In this document: piece after piece, positions 40,638 through 50,412 of the stretch | Layout: the number at the start of each line of letters is the position of its first letter | Position numbering within the stretch: position 1 is the stretch's first letter | Source: Kingella pumchi | GTDB taxonomy: Bacteria > Pseudomonadota > Gammaproteobacteria > Burkholderiales > Neisseriaceae | NCBI RefSeq assembly: GCF_022288825.1 | Contig: NZ_JAKOOW010000002.1 | Span: 22,938 to 74,393 of the forward strand | Length of the DNA: 51,456 nt | Direction of reading: 5' to 3' | Position numbers and translations under genes: made by a program | The notes under the pieces: generated by a model | The model's input: only the letters and a program-made list of their open reading frames with translations | Told to the model about the DNA's origin: nothing | Databases searched by the model: none

Positions 40638-41183
40638 TTATTCGGCATGGTTGTCGTGATGCCGTTCACGGCGGCGGTAGTCCCACGGGGCTTCGGCGCC
40701 GCTATTGCGCCACAGGCCGCTGCGGGTTTTGCGGGCGTTTTGCTCGGCTTCGGCGTAGCGCGCGTAGTCGGCTTTATCCTGCCGGCGGCGGGCGATGCTG
40801 CGGTAGTGCCAGGCGTGGCCGTTTGCCAACTGGGCGAGATTGACATCGCGGCCGGACAGGCTGATGCGGGCGACTTCGCGGCGGTATTGGTCGGTATCGA
40901 ACACTTCGACGCGCACTTTCTGCCCGAGCACGGCTTGGCGCAGGGCGTCGCGGCTGGCGATGCCGCCGGCCTGGCTCATCTCAGGCGCGTCGATATAGGC
41001 AAGCCGCACGCGGCGGCTGCGGCCATGGCTGTCGCTCACGCGCACGGTGTCGCCGTCTGCAACGGCGGTTACCGTGGCGGCATAGCCCGCTTCTTCGGCG
41101 CCGGCGGCCGGCTCGGCCAGACAGGCGGCGGTAAACAGGGTGGCGGCAAACAGCGCGGCCAAACGGGGAAACATGGGTTTCAT
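40638..41183 (-). CDS. Thermonuclease (SNase) family lipoprotein
   Basis: The 181-residue product has an N-terminal signal with a possible lipobox TAAC (Cys21), placing it in the cell envelope. The SNase-like beta-barrel follows: VTAVADGDTVRV, the RLAYIDAPE calcium/catalytic strand, and the YRREVARI segment containing the catalytic Arg. The C-terminus is rich in Arg and His (RRRERHHDNHAE). It probably degrades extracellular DNA or RNA for nutrition or biofilm turnover, which is notable in a naturally competent organism. GGAGA precedes the start. A strong terminator follows. Confidence 0.9.
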   Translation of the reverse strand: MKPMFPRLAALFAATLFTAACLAEPAAGAEEAGYAATVTAVADGDTVRVSDSHGRSRRVRLAYIDAPEMSQAGGIASRDALRQAVLGQKVRVEVFDTDQYRREVARISLSGRDVNLAQLANGHAWHYRSIARRRQDKADYARYAEAEQNARKTRSGLWRNSGAEAPWDYRRRERHHDNHAE

Positions 41184-41286
41184 GGGGCGGGTCTCCGAAT
41201 GTATTGTGTGTGTGAACAAAACGGGTTTGGACAACGGACTTCTTGCAGGCAGCCTGAAAAGGCCAAAAGCCCGTACGGCAGCGTTT

Positions 41287-41871
41287 TCAGGCTGCCGGAT
41301 CGGCATAAACGCCGTCGGCGCCGTTGCGATCGACGGGAAAGCCGGTGCGGATCAGGCGCGGCCAGTCGAAAAAATGGCCGGGGTCGGTTTTGCGCTGCGG
41401 GGCGATGTCCTGATGGCCGGTAACGGCGCGGATGGGATAGGCGCGCATTAGGGCGGCGAGCAGGGTTTCCAGCGCGGCGTACTGCGCTTCGGTAAAAGGT
41501 TCGAAATCGCAGCCTTCGATTTCGATGCCGACCGAAAAGCCGTTGCATTTGTCGCGGCCGCGAAAGGACGACACGCCGGCATGGTAGGCGGCATCATCGC
41601 AGGATACGAACTGCTGCACGCGGCCGCTGCGGGCGATGAAAAAATGGCTGGACACGCGCAGGCCGGAAATCTGGGCGAAAAAGGGATGGGCAGCCGGGTC
41701 GATGCGGTTGGTAAACAGCCTTTGCACCGCGTCGCTGCCGTATTCGAAAGGCGGCAGCGAGATGTTGTGCAGCACCACCAGGCTCACTTCGCTGCCGGCT
41801 TCGCGCGGGGAAAAATTGGGCGAATCAAGCTGTTCGGCGCCCTGCCAGCGGCCTTGCTGCCATTCGTGCAT
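41287..41871 (-). CDS. ampD: 1,6-anhydro-N-acetylmuramyl-L-alanine amidase AmpD
   Basis: AmpD cleaves the peptide from anhydromuropeptides in the cytoplasm, a peptidoglycan recycling step. The 194-residue product has zinc ligands His35, His153 and Asp163 and catalytic Glu117 and Lys161, matching the C. freundii pattern. A C-terminal Asp-Pro-Ala-Ala and the TGA stop come from an uptake sequence. AGGAA lies about eight bases from the start. No ampR or ampC is near, so a role in cell-wall recycling rather than beta-lactamase control is likely. Confidence 0.94.
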   Translation of the reverse strand: MHEWQQGRWQGAEQLDSPNFSPREAGSEVSLVVLHNISLPPFEYGSDAVQRLFTNRIDPAAHPFFAQISGLRVSSHFFIARSGRVQQFVSCDDAAYHAGVSSFRGRDKCNGFSVGIEIEGCDFEPFTEAQYAALETLLAALMRAYPIRAVTGHQDIAPQRKTDPGHFFDWPRLIRTGFPVDRNGADGVYADPAA

Positions 41872-41939
41872 AGGGGGATTCCTGAAACGGTTGCGGGGGT
41901 TTGGGGCGGGCAGGCAGCCTGAAAACTTTTCAGGCTGCC

Positions 41940-43682
41940 TTATTCTTTAACCGCCAGGCTGACGGTGAAAATGCCGTCTTCGTCTATCCACTGGCGGATT
42001 TTGCGGAAACCGGCGGCCGCGGCAAGCTGGTCGCTTTCGGCCTGGCTGCGGCGGCGCATCACCCAGTTGGGGCTGCCGGCTTTGTGGCTGGTGAGCGCGC
42101 GGGCGATCATTTCCAGCTGCGGATGCCAGGGCTGGCCGGTGTAAACCAGCAGGCTGCCCGCTTCGAGCGCATCGCCGATGCCGCGCAGCGATTCGAGCAC
42201 CAAATCATTGTCGGCAAACAATTCGTGCAGGCCGGAAACGATGGCCAGCGTGGGGCGCGGCTCAAGGTTTTGGTAGTTGGCGCGTTTGAAGGCATCGACT
42301 TCGTCGAAAGTGGCGATTTCACCCAGACCGCGCTCGGCGATCAGGCGGCGGCCGGCGGCGACGTTGAGCGGGCTGTAGTCGCGCAGGCGCACGGAATCGG
42401 GAGCGTCGATACCGGCAAAGGCATCAAGCACATAGCGGCCGTGGCCGGAAGCGATGTCGAGCACATGCACCGGCCGCCCTTCGGCGCGCAGCTTTTCGCA
42501 GGCAGCCTGAACGGCATGGGCGATGTGGATTTTGCGCTGGCGGATGCCGCGCCAGCCGACGGCATTCAGATACTGGCGGTCAGCCCAGCGGCCGAAGGCG
42601 TTGCTGCCCTGCGCCTGGTTGCGGTAAACATAATCGAGCGTGCTGCCGGAATCGAAGCCGGTTTCCTGCCCGAGTTTCAGCCCCGCGCTCCAGCGGGCGC
42701 CGAGTTTGAGCAGGGCGCGGTAGCCGCGCCAAAACAGGCCGCGCGCGCCAAATGCCGGCAGCGGCGTTGCCAGCTCGTCGGCTTCGCGGCGGCTCTCGCC
42801 GTGCAGATGGGCATCCAGCAGCTCAGATCGCTCGGGCGTGGCGGCGAAACGCTCGCGGATAAAGCGGCGCATTTGATCAAACACGGCTTCGCGGCCGCTT
42901 TCGCCGAAGGTGTCGTGATAAAAACCGGGCAGCACATGGCGCTCTTTGATGCGGCTGCCCAGCCGGTTGTAAAACGCGTGCTGCGGCGCGTGGTGCACCA
43001 CCCAGTCGCTGCCGGATATGAACAGCTGCACCGGCACGCCGATCGCCTGCGCGTCGGCCACCACGCGCTCGGCGGTATCGTACAGACCGAGCAGAATGCG
43101 CACAGAAATGGCGCGGGCAATCAGCGGGTCGCTGTCGTAACTTTGCTGGCGCTCGCGGTTGTGGCTCAGATAGTGCGATTTGACGTAGCTGTTGACGAAA
43201 AAATTGCCGCGCCATTTGTAAAGCAGGCGCAGGCCGCTGCGGGCAAAGGGCACGTAGAGTTTGACTTTGAAGGCCGGCGACGCGAGCACGGCGCAGCGGA
43301 TATCCGGCGCGTAATCGTGCAGCCAGGCCGACACCAACACCGCGCCCACGCTTTGCGCCACCACGCAGATGTTTTGCGGCGCGATGCCGTAGGCGCTGCC
43401 GATGTGGCGGATAAAGGCATCGACATCGGCCACCGAAGTGCCGATGCTCGGGCTGTCGCCGCGCGCGCCCGGGCTCATGCCGTGGCCGCGTGCGTCCCAA
43501 GCGAAGCAGGCAAAATCGTCCAAGCCCAGCTCGTCGGCCACAAACATCATGCGGCCGGAATGCTCGTGGCCGCGGTGAAACAAAACCAGCGCTTTGCCGC
43601 TGCTGCCGTCGGCAGCGGGGCGGTAGCGGTAAAACAATTCGGTGCCGTCGTCGGCGCGGAAGGTTTTTTGCTGCTCCTGCAT
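41940..43682 (-). CDS. Bifunctional alpha/beta hydrolase and class I SAM methyltransferase
   Basis: The 580-residue protein fuses two enzymes. Residues 1-280 form a monoacylglycerol-lipase/lysophospholipase-like hydrolase with oxyanion motif HRGHEHSGR (36-44), nucleophile Ser111 in AQSVGA, Asp226 and His256. Residues 345-580 form a Rossmann methyltransferase with SAM-binding motif VLDIASGHGRY (407-417). NCBI names exist for this domain pair, and I recall it near CDP-alcohol phosphatidyltransferases. Here such a gene lies 1.4 kb upstream, at 45051-45650, suggesting a lipid substrate. It is probably cytosolic or peripheral, with no signal peptide. An uptake-sequence hairpin separates it from the next gene upstream. 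Confidence 0.88.
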   Translation of the reverse strand: MQEQQKTFRADDGTELFYRYRPAADGSSGKALVLFHRGHEHSGRMMFVADELGLDDFACFAWDARGHGMSPGARGDSPSIGTSVADVDAFIRHIGSAYGIAPQNICVVAQSVGAVLVSAWLHDYAPDIRCAVLASPAFKVKLYVPFARSGLRLLYKWRGNFFVNSYVKSHYLSHNRERQQSYDSDPLIARAISVRILLGLYDTAERVVADAQAIGVPVQLFISGSDWVVHHAPQHAFYNRLGSRIKERHVLPGFYHDTFGESGREAVFDQMRRFIRERFAATPERSELLDAHLHGESRREADELATPLPAFGARGLFWRGYRALLKLGARWSAGLKLGQETGFDSGSTLDYVYRNQAQGSNAFGRWADRQYLNAVGWRGIRQRKIHIAHAVQAACEKLRAEGRPVHVLDIASGHGRYVLDAFAGIDAPDSVRLRDYSPLNVAAGRRLIAERGLGEIATFDEVDAFKRANYQNLEPRPTLAIVSGLHELFADNDLVLESLRGIGDALEAGSLLVYTGQPWHPQLEMIARALTSHKAGSPNWVMRRRSQAESDQLAAAAGFRKIRQWIDEDGIFTVSLAVKE

Positions 43683-43735
43683 GGGGAATCCTTTGTGTTG
43701 GTGCGAACGGTGTTTTCAGGCTGCCTGAACATTTC

Positions 43736-43776
43736 AAGGCAGCCTGAAAAGCGGTTTTGGCCTTTCAGGCTGCCTT
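43736..43776 (-). terminator. Uptake-sequence hairpin after the 43785-44198 gene
   Basis: AAGGCAGCCTGAAA (from 43736) pairs with the complement ending at 43776, between the end of the small membrane protein gene and the start of the hydrolase-methyltransferase gene. Confidence 0.6.
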
Positions 43777-43784
43777 TGGGCAGG

Positions 43785-44198
43785 CTATTGCATTGCTACC
43801 GGCGGCAGCTGCCATTGGGCGAGCAGTTCATTTAATTTTTTGAGCTTGCGCGCACGTACCGGCTTGGCAAACAGGCCGGGCGCATTCAGGGCGAAACGGT
43901 TGATTCCGAATAAAAAGTTCACGCACTCGCGCACTTCCATCCGGCCGCCGTCAAAACGGATTTCGCTAAAGCTGGTCAGCATGCCGGTGCCTTTGACCCA
44001 TTGCCCGTCTTTGGCTTTGAAACCGTTTTTCTGCGCCCATGCCTGCCACTCGGGCGACGATTCGGCGTTTTGCGGCACGGTGATGGTAAGCACCGGATGG
44101 CTGGCCGCCATTTTTTGCGACATCACTTTCAGCACCAGTATCGAAATACCGCCGCCGATTATGCCGCCGACAACGGCGGATACCAGGGTTGCAGACAT
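43785..44198 (-). CDS. Small membrane-anchored protein, unknown function
   Basis: The 137-residue product has one N-terminal membrane helix with a glycine zipper (VVGGIIGGGISILVLKVM), then a soluble domain of about 110 residues with a conserved-looking GFKAKDGQWVKGTGMLTSFSEIRF strand pattern and a basic helix (PVRARKLKKLNELLAQW). I do not recognise the family. It lies between the hydrolase-methyltransferase and a DUF2238-type membrane protein on the same strand, 33 bases from the latter, so those two are likely co-transcribed. AAGGAG precedes the start (complement of the region just above 44198). Confidence 0.7.
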   Translation of the reverse strand: MSATLVSAVVGGIIGGGISILVLKVMSQKMAASHPVLTITVPQNAESSPEWQAWAQKNGFKAKDGQWVKGTGMLTSFSEIRFDGGRMEVRECVNFLFGINRFALNAPGLFAKPVRARKLKKLNELLAQWQLPPVAMQ

Positions 44199-44231
44199 TT
44201 ATTGGTAACTCCTTATTACATATTGGAAAAA

Positions 44232-44876
44232 TCAGTTAACCCGTTTGCTGGCATAGCGGCCGCTGCGGTCGGGGCGCACCAGCACAAACAGCGCCAGCGC
44301 CGCCAGCGCGCCCAGGGTGTCGGCCAGCATGTCTTTTTGCGCGTCCCACACATCGCCCTGCGAGCCGAGAAACTCGATGCCGGCGCTGCCGCCTTCGCGC
44401 ACCGCGTACTGCCATTCAATGATTTCGTAGGCCGCGGCCACCGACATCACGAAAAACAGCGAGAAACACAGCGCCAGCACCGTGCCGCACAAACGCCGGC
44501 GCAGCAGCCATTCGGCCATCGGGAAGCTGTAAAAACCGATGATGAAATGCCCCAGCCGGTCGTAATGGTTGCGCCCCTCGCCCAACAGCGGCGCCAGCAG
44601 GCGGTTGCCGGCTTCAAAGGGCACGTTGGCAAACGTGTAGTGGGCGCCGACCATATGCAGCAGCATCCACATGCTCATCAGCACATAGGCGGTGTTGCTG
44701 AAACGAAAGCGGCGGTAGATCGCTACCAGCACGATGAAAACAGCGAAAATCGGCACCGTTTCGGCGTACCACACCGCGCGGTCAACCGGCGCGATACCCG
44801 ACCACAGCGATACCGCGGAAAAAACCGCAGCCAGCAGCAGCGGCAGTTTGTCGGCAGTTTTTTGCGAAATATGCAT
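44232..44876 (-). CDS. DUF2238 (YjdF-like) inner-membrane protein
   Basis: The 214-residue protein has about six membrane segments and no signal peptide. It carries the landmarks of the DUF2238/YjdF family: a long HMVGAHYTF stretch, RNHYDRLGHFIIGFY, the EIIEWQYA helix and the DVWDAQKDMLADTLGA motif. The charged motifs face into the membrane pocket, as in small-molecule or lipid-modifying enzymes, but the function is unknown. GGAGAG precedes the ATG at 44876; the open frame upstream is not supported. Neighbours suggest an envelope role. Confidence 0.85.
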   Translation of the reverse strand: MHISQKTADKLPLLLAAVFSAVSLWSGIAPVDRAVWYAETVPIFAVFIVLVAIYRRFRFSNTAYVLMSMWMLLHMVGAHYTFANVPFEAGNRLLAPLLGEGRNHYDRLGHFIIGFYSFPMAEWLLRRRLCGTVLALCFSLFFVMSVAAAYEIIEWQYAVREGGSAGIEFLGSQGDVWDAQKDMLADTLGALAALALFVLVRPDRSGRYASKRVN

Positions 44877-45050
44877 AGTCTCTCCGTGGGTGGCGTTTCC
44901 CTTTGCGGCCGCAGCGGCGATCAGGCAGCCTGAAAACCGTTTGGGCTTAAGGGTTTGGCTGAAGATGCCGTGCAAACGCGCGAAAACAAAGCTGCGGTTT
45001 TACGGCTTTTACGCGGCAAAGGCAAGCGCGGCGGCGATTTTTTCCCGCTT

Positions 45051-45650
45051 TCAGGCTGCCTGCAAACCGTTGCGGATGCGCCGCCAACAGGTAAACGCCA
45101 GCGCCGCGCAGGCAAGCCACATCAGCCAGTACCACGCGCCGTGCAGCGAGCCGTTCCACGCATAGCAGACGGCGGCCAGGCCGATAAAAAACGCGCGGTC
45201 GCTCTTGCCCATCGGCCCGTCGTAACGGCGGCCGCTGCCGTACACCTGCGCCAGCACGCCGCACAATTCGCTCAAGGCCGAGAGCCAGATAAAGCAGGCA
45301 GCCTGAAAGCCGGAAAACGGCGCAACAAAGGCCAAGGGCAGATACAGCGCGGCATCGGCGGCAACGTCGGTCAGCTCGTTCAGGCAGCCGCCAAGTGCCG
45401 ACTGCTGGCCAAACTCGCGCGCCAGCATGCCGTCGGCCGCGTTCATCGCCATGCGCACAAACAGCCACAGCGGCAGCAGCCAAAACAGCGCCGGTACATC
45501 GGCACAAGCCGTCAGCAGCGCGCCCAGCAGCAGCGACAATCCACAGGCCGCCAGCGTAACCTGGTTGGCGCTGATGCCGCGGCGGTAAAGACGCACCACC
45601 AGCGGCCGCAGCAGGTTTTGGAATTTGGGTTTAAGGGCGTAGATACTCAT
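45051..45650 (-). CDS. CDP-alcohol phosphatidyltransferase with variant metal ligands
   Basis: The 199-residue integral membrane protein has about six helices. The CDP-alcohol phosphotransferase signature is present as NAADGMLAR (70-78) and GGCLNELTD (87-95). The canonical pattern is DxxDGxxARx8GxxxDxxxD. The first and third Asp are Asn here (Asn70 and Asn91), while Asp73 and Asp95 remain. The same replacement occurs, I believe, in a subfamily of these proteins, but activity should be tested. A C-terminal Gln-Ala-Ala and the stop come from an uptake sequence. It starts with an unclear ribosome binding site and may be expressed with the DUF2238 gene downstream after a gap of 174 bases. Confidence 0.85.
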   Translation of the reverse strand: MSIYALKPKFQNLLRPLVVRLYRRGISANQVTLAACGLSLLLGALLTACADVPALFWLLPLWLFVRMAMNAADGMLAREFGQQSALGGCLNELTDVAADAALYLPLAFVAPFSGFQAACFIWLSALSELCGVLAQVYGSGRRYDGPMGKSDRAFFIGLAAVCYAWNGSLHGAWYWLMWLACAALAFTCWRRIRNGLQAA

Positions 45651-45795
45651 GGGAAAAGAAAAAACAGAAAACGAAAATAGAAAAAAGCAGCCTGAAACAC
45701 CATACCGCCGACAGCGTATGCGCGACGGCGCGCAACAGCCGCAGATATTTTTTCAGGCTGCCTGAAACCGTGTTCGGGCAGCCTGAAAGGGCAGT

Positions 45796-46797
45796 TTATG
45801 GTTTGTTCACCGGCGTGAGCGGTTTTTCGCCGGGCTCGAATACGCTGATCGGCTGTTCGTCGTCGAATACCGAAGTCGCTTTGTAGGCGCTGCCGTGTTT
45901 GCCGCCGCTGCGCTGCGGTTTCAACGGGATTTCGTTTTCGCCGGTATCGACTTCGATGCTGCTGCCTTCGGGCAGTACCTGGTCTTGGGTCGGACGCGGC
46001 GAAACGTTGGCTTTGGCGGCGGTCAGTTTTGCCGAACCGCTGTGCCAGGCCAGCGAGTGCAGATTGCCCTGGATTTTGGCGGCGCCGCTGCAGCTGATGC
46101 ACACCGGCGTGCCGCGGCGGGCTTTGAGCACCTGATCGACTTTGGCGCTGCTGACGTTGCGGCCGTTACTCTGCGCCCAAGCGGCGATGCTTTGCTTCAG
46201 CGCGGCGGTTTTCAGATTGTTTTTGCGGTAGGGGTCGCCAAAGGCCGCCAGCCACAGATTGCCGCCGTCGTCCACGTTCAGCGCCGCCATTTCGTACACC
46301 ACCGATGCCGGCGAGCCGGAAGTGATGGTTTTGGCAAACTGCAGCGCGTCGGGCGACTTCATGCGCACGCAGCCGTGGCTGCGCACACCGGGCACGCTGG
46401 AAGGATTGCTGGTGCCGTGGATGCCGAGACCGAGTTTGGGCTCGCCCAAACGCACGAACACCGGCCCCAGCGGATTGCTCGGGCCGGGCGGAACGCTGGT
46501 TACGCCGTCGCCGCGCTCGCGCTGGATGGATTTGGGAATGTGCCAGGTCGGATTAAAAGCCTTGGCGCCGATGCGGTGCTCGCCGAGCACGGTTTGGGTG
46601 TGCGCCTTGCCCACCGCCACCGGATAAGCCTTCTGCAGCTTGCCGTTGGAATACAGAAACAGCCGCTGCTGCGGGATGTTGATAACAACGTGCCAGCCCT
46701 GGGCGGACGGCGAAACGTCGGGAACGGGGGTGGTCTGGGCGGCCAGCGCGGCCTGGCCGGCAGCCAGCGCCAACAGGCCGATAAGCAGTTTGTTCAT
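45796..46797 (-). CDS. L,D-transpeptidase (YkuD/ErfK family)
   Basis: The 333-residue product has a signal peptide (residues 1 to about 20) and a YkuD catalytic domain: IPQQRLFLYSNGKLQKAYPVAVGK, then His127 in IHGTS and the SHGCVR motif with His141 and catalytic Cys143. It likely forms 3-3 peptidoglycan cross-links or anchors envelope proteins. The C-terminal 130 residues are low-complexity, Pro/Ser/Lys/Glu-rich, with a Cys pair (CISC) near 240; this tail is not typical of the core enzyme. The ribosome binding site is weak. Confidence 0.88.
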   Translation of the reverse strand: MNKLLIGLLALAAGQAALAAQTTPVPDVSPSAQGWHVVINIPQQRLFLYSNGKLQKAYPVAVGKAHTQTVLGEHRIGAKAFNPTWHIPKSIQRERGDGVTSVPPGPSNPLGPVFVRLGEPKLGLGIHGTSNPSSVPGVRSHGCVRMKSPDALQFAKTITSGSPASVVYEMAALNVDDGGNLWLAAFGDPYRKNNLKTAALKQSIAAWAQSNGRNVSSAKVDQVLKARRGTPVCISCSGAAKIQGNLHSLAWHSGSAKLTAAKANVSPRPTQDQVLPEGSSIEVDTGENEIPLKPQRSGGKHGSAYKATSVFDDEQPISVFEPGEKPLTPVNKP

Positions 46798-47185
46798 CTT
46801 GCTTGGGGTACTCGTACTACAAAAATAAAAGACGCGCATCATACCGTAAAACCGCCGCCCGCCAGCGCATTTGTACGCGCCCCGCCGGCAGCGCCGGGTG
46901 GCGGAAAGCAGCCTGAAAACGGCCAAACGGCAAGGCAGCCGCGCGCAACGCGCCGCCGGCAGGCGGCAGCCTGAAAAACGTGGGCAAAGCGCTGCGGCGG
47001 CATACTGTAGGCTTTGTGCAACAGTTCGGAAAACCTGTTTCGACAGCGGCGCCATCGCCGCCTGGTTTTATCTAAAAATGTCCACTTGGCAAAACGCCGA
47101 AAGCAGCCTGAAAACCCCAATCCGGTTTTCGGGCTGCTTTTAACGGCGAAGCGCCGGACGGATGCAAAAACACAGAAAACGGCTT
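46798..47185. other. Gene-free spacer upstream of the transpeptidase gene
   Basis: This 388-base spacer separates the transpeptidase gene (reading left) from the end of the GIY-YIG gene. It holds a possible promoter near 46798-46850 and three uptake-sequence copies. The last pair (47099-47141, GCAGCCTGAAAACC with GGTTTTCGGGCTGC) forms a terminator for the GIY-YIG gene. I see no supportable gene. Confidence 0.6.
47099..47141. terminator. Uptake-sequence terminator (imperfect)
   Basis: AAAGCAGCCTGAAAACC pairs with GGTTTTCGGGCTGCTTT with one mismatch (A to G) and runs of A and T on either side, 45 bases beyond the GIY-YIG stop. Confidence 0.6.
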
Positions 47186-47485
47186 TCAGGCTGCCGCCAC
47201 CGCCCTACTCTCTGCCGCCGCCCACAAGGCCAGCTTGGCTTGGCGCGGCAGTTTTTTTACCCGCGCTTCGGCACGCAGCGCGGCGGAGCGGTCGAAGCAG
47301 CAGCCGATCAGGCGCATTTCGCCGGCACCGCGGCTGCGGGTGTAGCGCGCGCCGCGGCCGCTGCGGTGTTCGCCCAGCCGCCGTGCGGGGTCGGTGCAGA
47401 TGCCGCAGTAGAGCGAGCCGTCGCCGCAGGCAAGCAGGTAGAGAAACCAGCGGCCGCAGCCCGAAACCGTGTCTGTCGTGTTCAT
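47186..47485 (-). CDS. GIY-YIG nuclease superfamily protein (YhbQ-like)
   Basis: The 99-residue product is a single GIY-YIG domain. The two signature strands appear as FLYLLACGDGSLYCGIC, followed by a conserved Arg (TDPARRLGEH) and GARYTRSRGAG, with a Glu in the AEARVKKL helix as metal ligand. Small stand-alone members such as YhbQ are putative DNA structure-specific nucleases. AAGGAAGG lies close before the ATG. Confidence 0.9.
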   Translation of the reverse strand: MNTTDTVSGCGRWFLYLLACGDGSLYCGICTDPARRLGEHRSGRGARYTRSRGAGEMRLIGCCFDRSAALRAEARVKKLPRQAKLALWAAAESRAVAAA

Positions 47486-47582
47486 GCCTTCCTTTCAGGC
47501 TGCCTGAAACCCTGCCGCGCTGGCAAAAACGGGCGTTTTTTGCTATAAACCGCCGCGTTTTCCCCCAACCCTAGGAACAATG

Positions 47583-48266
47583 ATGGAACTTGTATTTATC
47601 CGCCACGGCCAAAGCGAATGGAACGCCAAAAACCTGTTTACCGGCTGGCGCGACGTCAATCTGAGCGAAAAAGGCGTTGCCGAAGCGCAGGCGGCGGGGC
47701 AGAAGCTCGCCGCTGCCGGCTACGAATTCGACCAGGCGTTCACGTCGGTGCTGACCCGCGCCATCAAAACCTGCAACATCGTGCTGGAAGAAAGCGGCCA
47801 GCTGTGGGTGCCGCAAACCAAAAGCTGGCGCCTGAACGAGCGCCACTACGGCGCGCTGCAGGGTTTGGACAAGCAGCAGACCGCGGAAAAATACGGCGCC
47901 GACCAGGTGCACATCTGGCGCCGCAGCTACGACACCCTGCCGCCGCTCTTGCCTGAAGACGACGAGTTTTCCGCGCGCAAAGACCGCCGCTACGCCCATC
48001 TGGCCGCCGACACCGTGCCCGACGGCGAAAACCTGAAAATCACGCTGGAGCGGGTGCTGCCGCTGTGGCAGGACGAAATCGCCCCCGCCATTCTCGCCGG
48101 CAAGCGCGTTTTGGTGGCGGCGCACGGCAATTCGCTGCGCGCGCTGGCCAAGCACATCGAAGGCATCGGCGACGACGAAATCATGAAGCTGGAAATCCCC
48201 ACCGGCCAGCCTTTGGTTTACCGCTTGGACGGCAGCCTGAAAGTACTGGAAAAATTCTATCTGTAA
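47583..48266 (+). CDS. gpmA: 2,3-bisphosphoglycerate-dependent phosphoglycerate mutase
   Basis: GpmA interconverts 3- and 2-phosphoglycerate in glycolysis. The 227-residue product has the phospho-histidine His8 in IRHGQSEW, the second histidine in AAHGNSLRALAK, and the ERHYGALQG and RRSYDTLPP segments of the family. AGGAA (47573-47577) is 2 bases before an ATG at 47580 and 5 bases before the ATG at 47583. The latter matches the neisserial protein start. An uptake-sequence core encodes GSLK near the C-terminus. Confidence 0.95.
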   Translation: MELVFIRHGQSEWNAKNLFTGWRDVNLSEKGVAEAQAAGQKLAAAGYEFDQAFTSVLTRAIKTCNIVLEESGQLWVPQTKSWRLNERHYGALQGLDKQQTAEKYGADQVHIWRRSYDTLPPLLPEDDEFSARKDRRYAHLAADTVPDGENLKITLERVLPLWQDEIAPAILAGKRVLVAAHGNSLRALAKHIEGIGDDEIMKLEIPTGQPLVYRLDGSLKVLEKFYL

Positions 48267-48292
48267 ACAGCCGCCGCGCGGCTTAAATACAG

Positions 48293-48325
48293 CGGCACCG
48301 CACAGCGCCTGCGGTGCCGTTTTTT
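48293..48325 (+). terminator. Intrinsic terminator of gpmA
   Basis: A perfect 10-bp GC-rich stem (CGGCACCGCA/TGCGGTGCCG) with a 7-base loop is followed by six Ts. It is not an uptake sequence. Confidence 0.92.
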
Positions 48326-48350
48326 GCTTTCAGGCTGCCTGAAAGCGTAG

Positions 48351-48394
48351 AAAAAGGCAGCCTGAAAAACCGTTTGGCTTTTTTCAGGCTGCCT
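48351..48394 (-). terminator. Uptake-sequence terminator of the ABC exporter gene
   Basis: On the minus strand the stem of uptake-sequence arms (48355-48369 with 48380-48394) is followed by a T-run, five bases beyond the exporter stop. Confidence 0.8.
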
Positions 48395-48398
48395 GTGC

Positions 48399-50252
<1,854 letters not shown>

Positions 50253-50412
50253 GTGCGAATCCTTTGCCCGACGCGCTTTCAGGCAGCCTGAAAACGCAGC
50301 GGCGGTAAAAACGGGAAATTATAAACAACAAGACCAATCAGGCATCCTGAAAGGCGGAAACGGGGTTTCAGGCTGCCTTTCACTATTCTGCCCCCAGGCA
50401 GCCTGAAACGGC

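Noticed and set aside
41901..43835. Long open plus-strand frame over the hydrolase-methyltransferase gene
   Set aside because: Its composition (Ala, Gly, Val, His-rich) is typical of an antisense shadow; the minus frame has clear catalytic motifs of two families.
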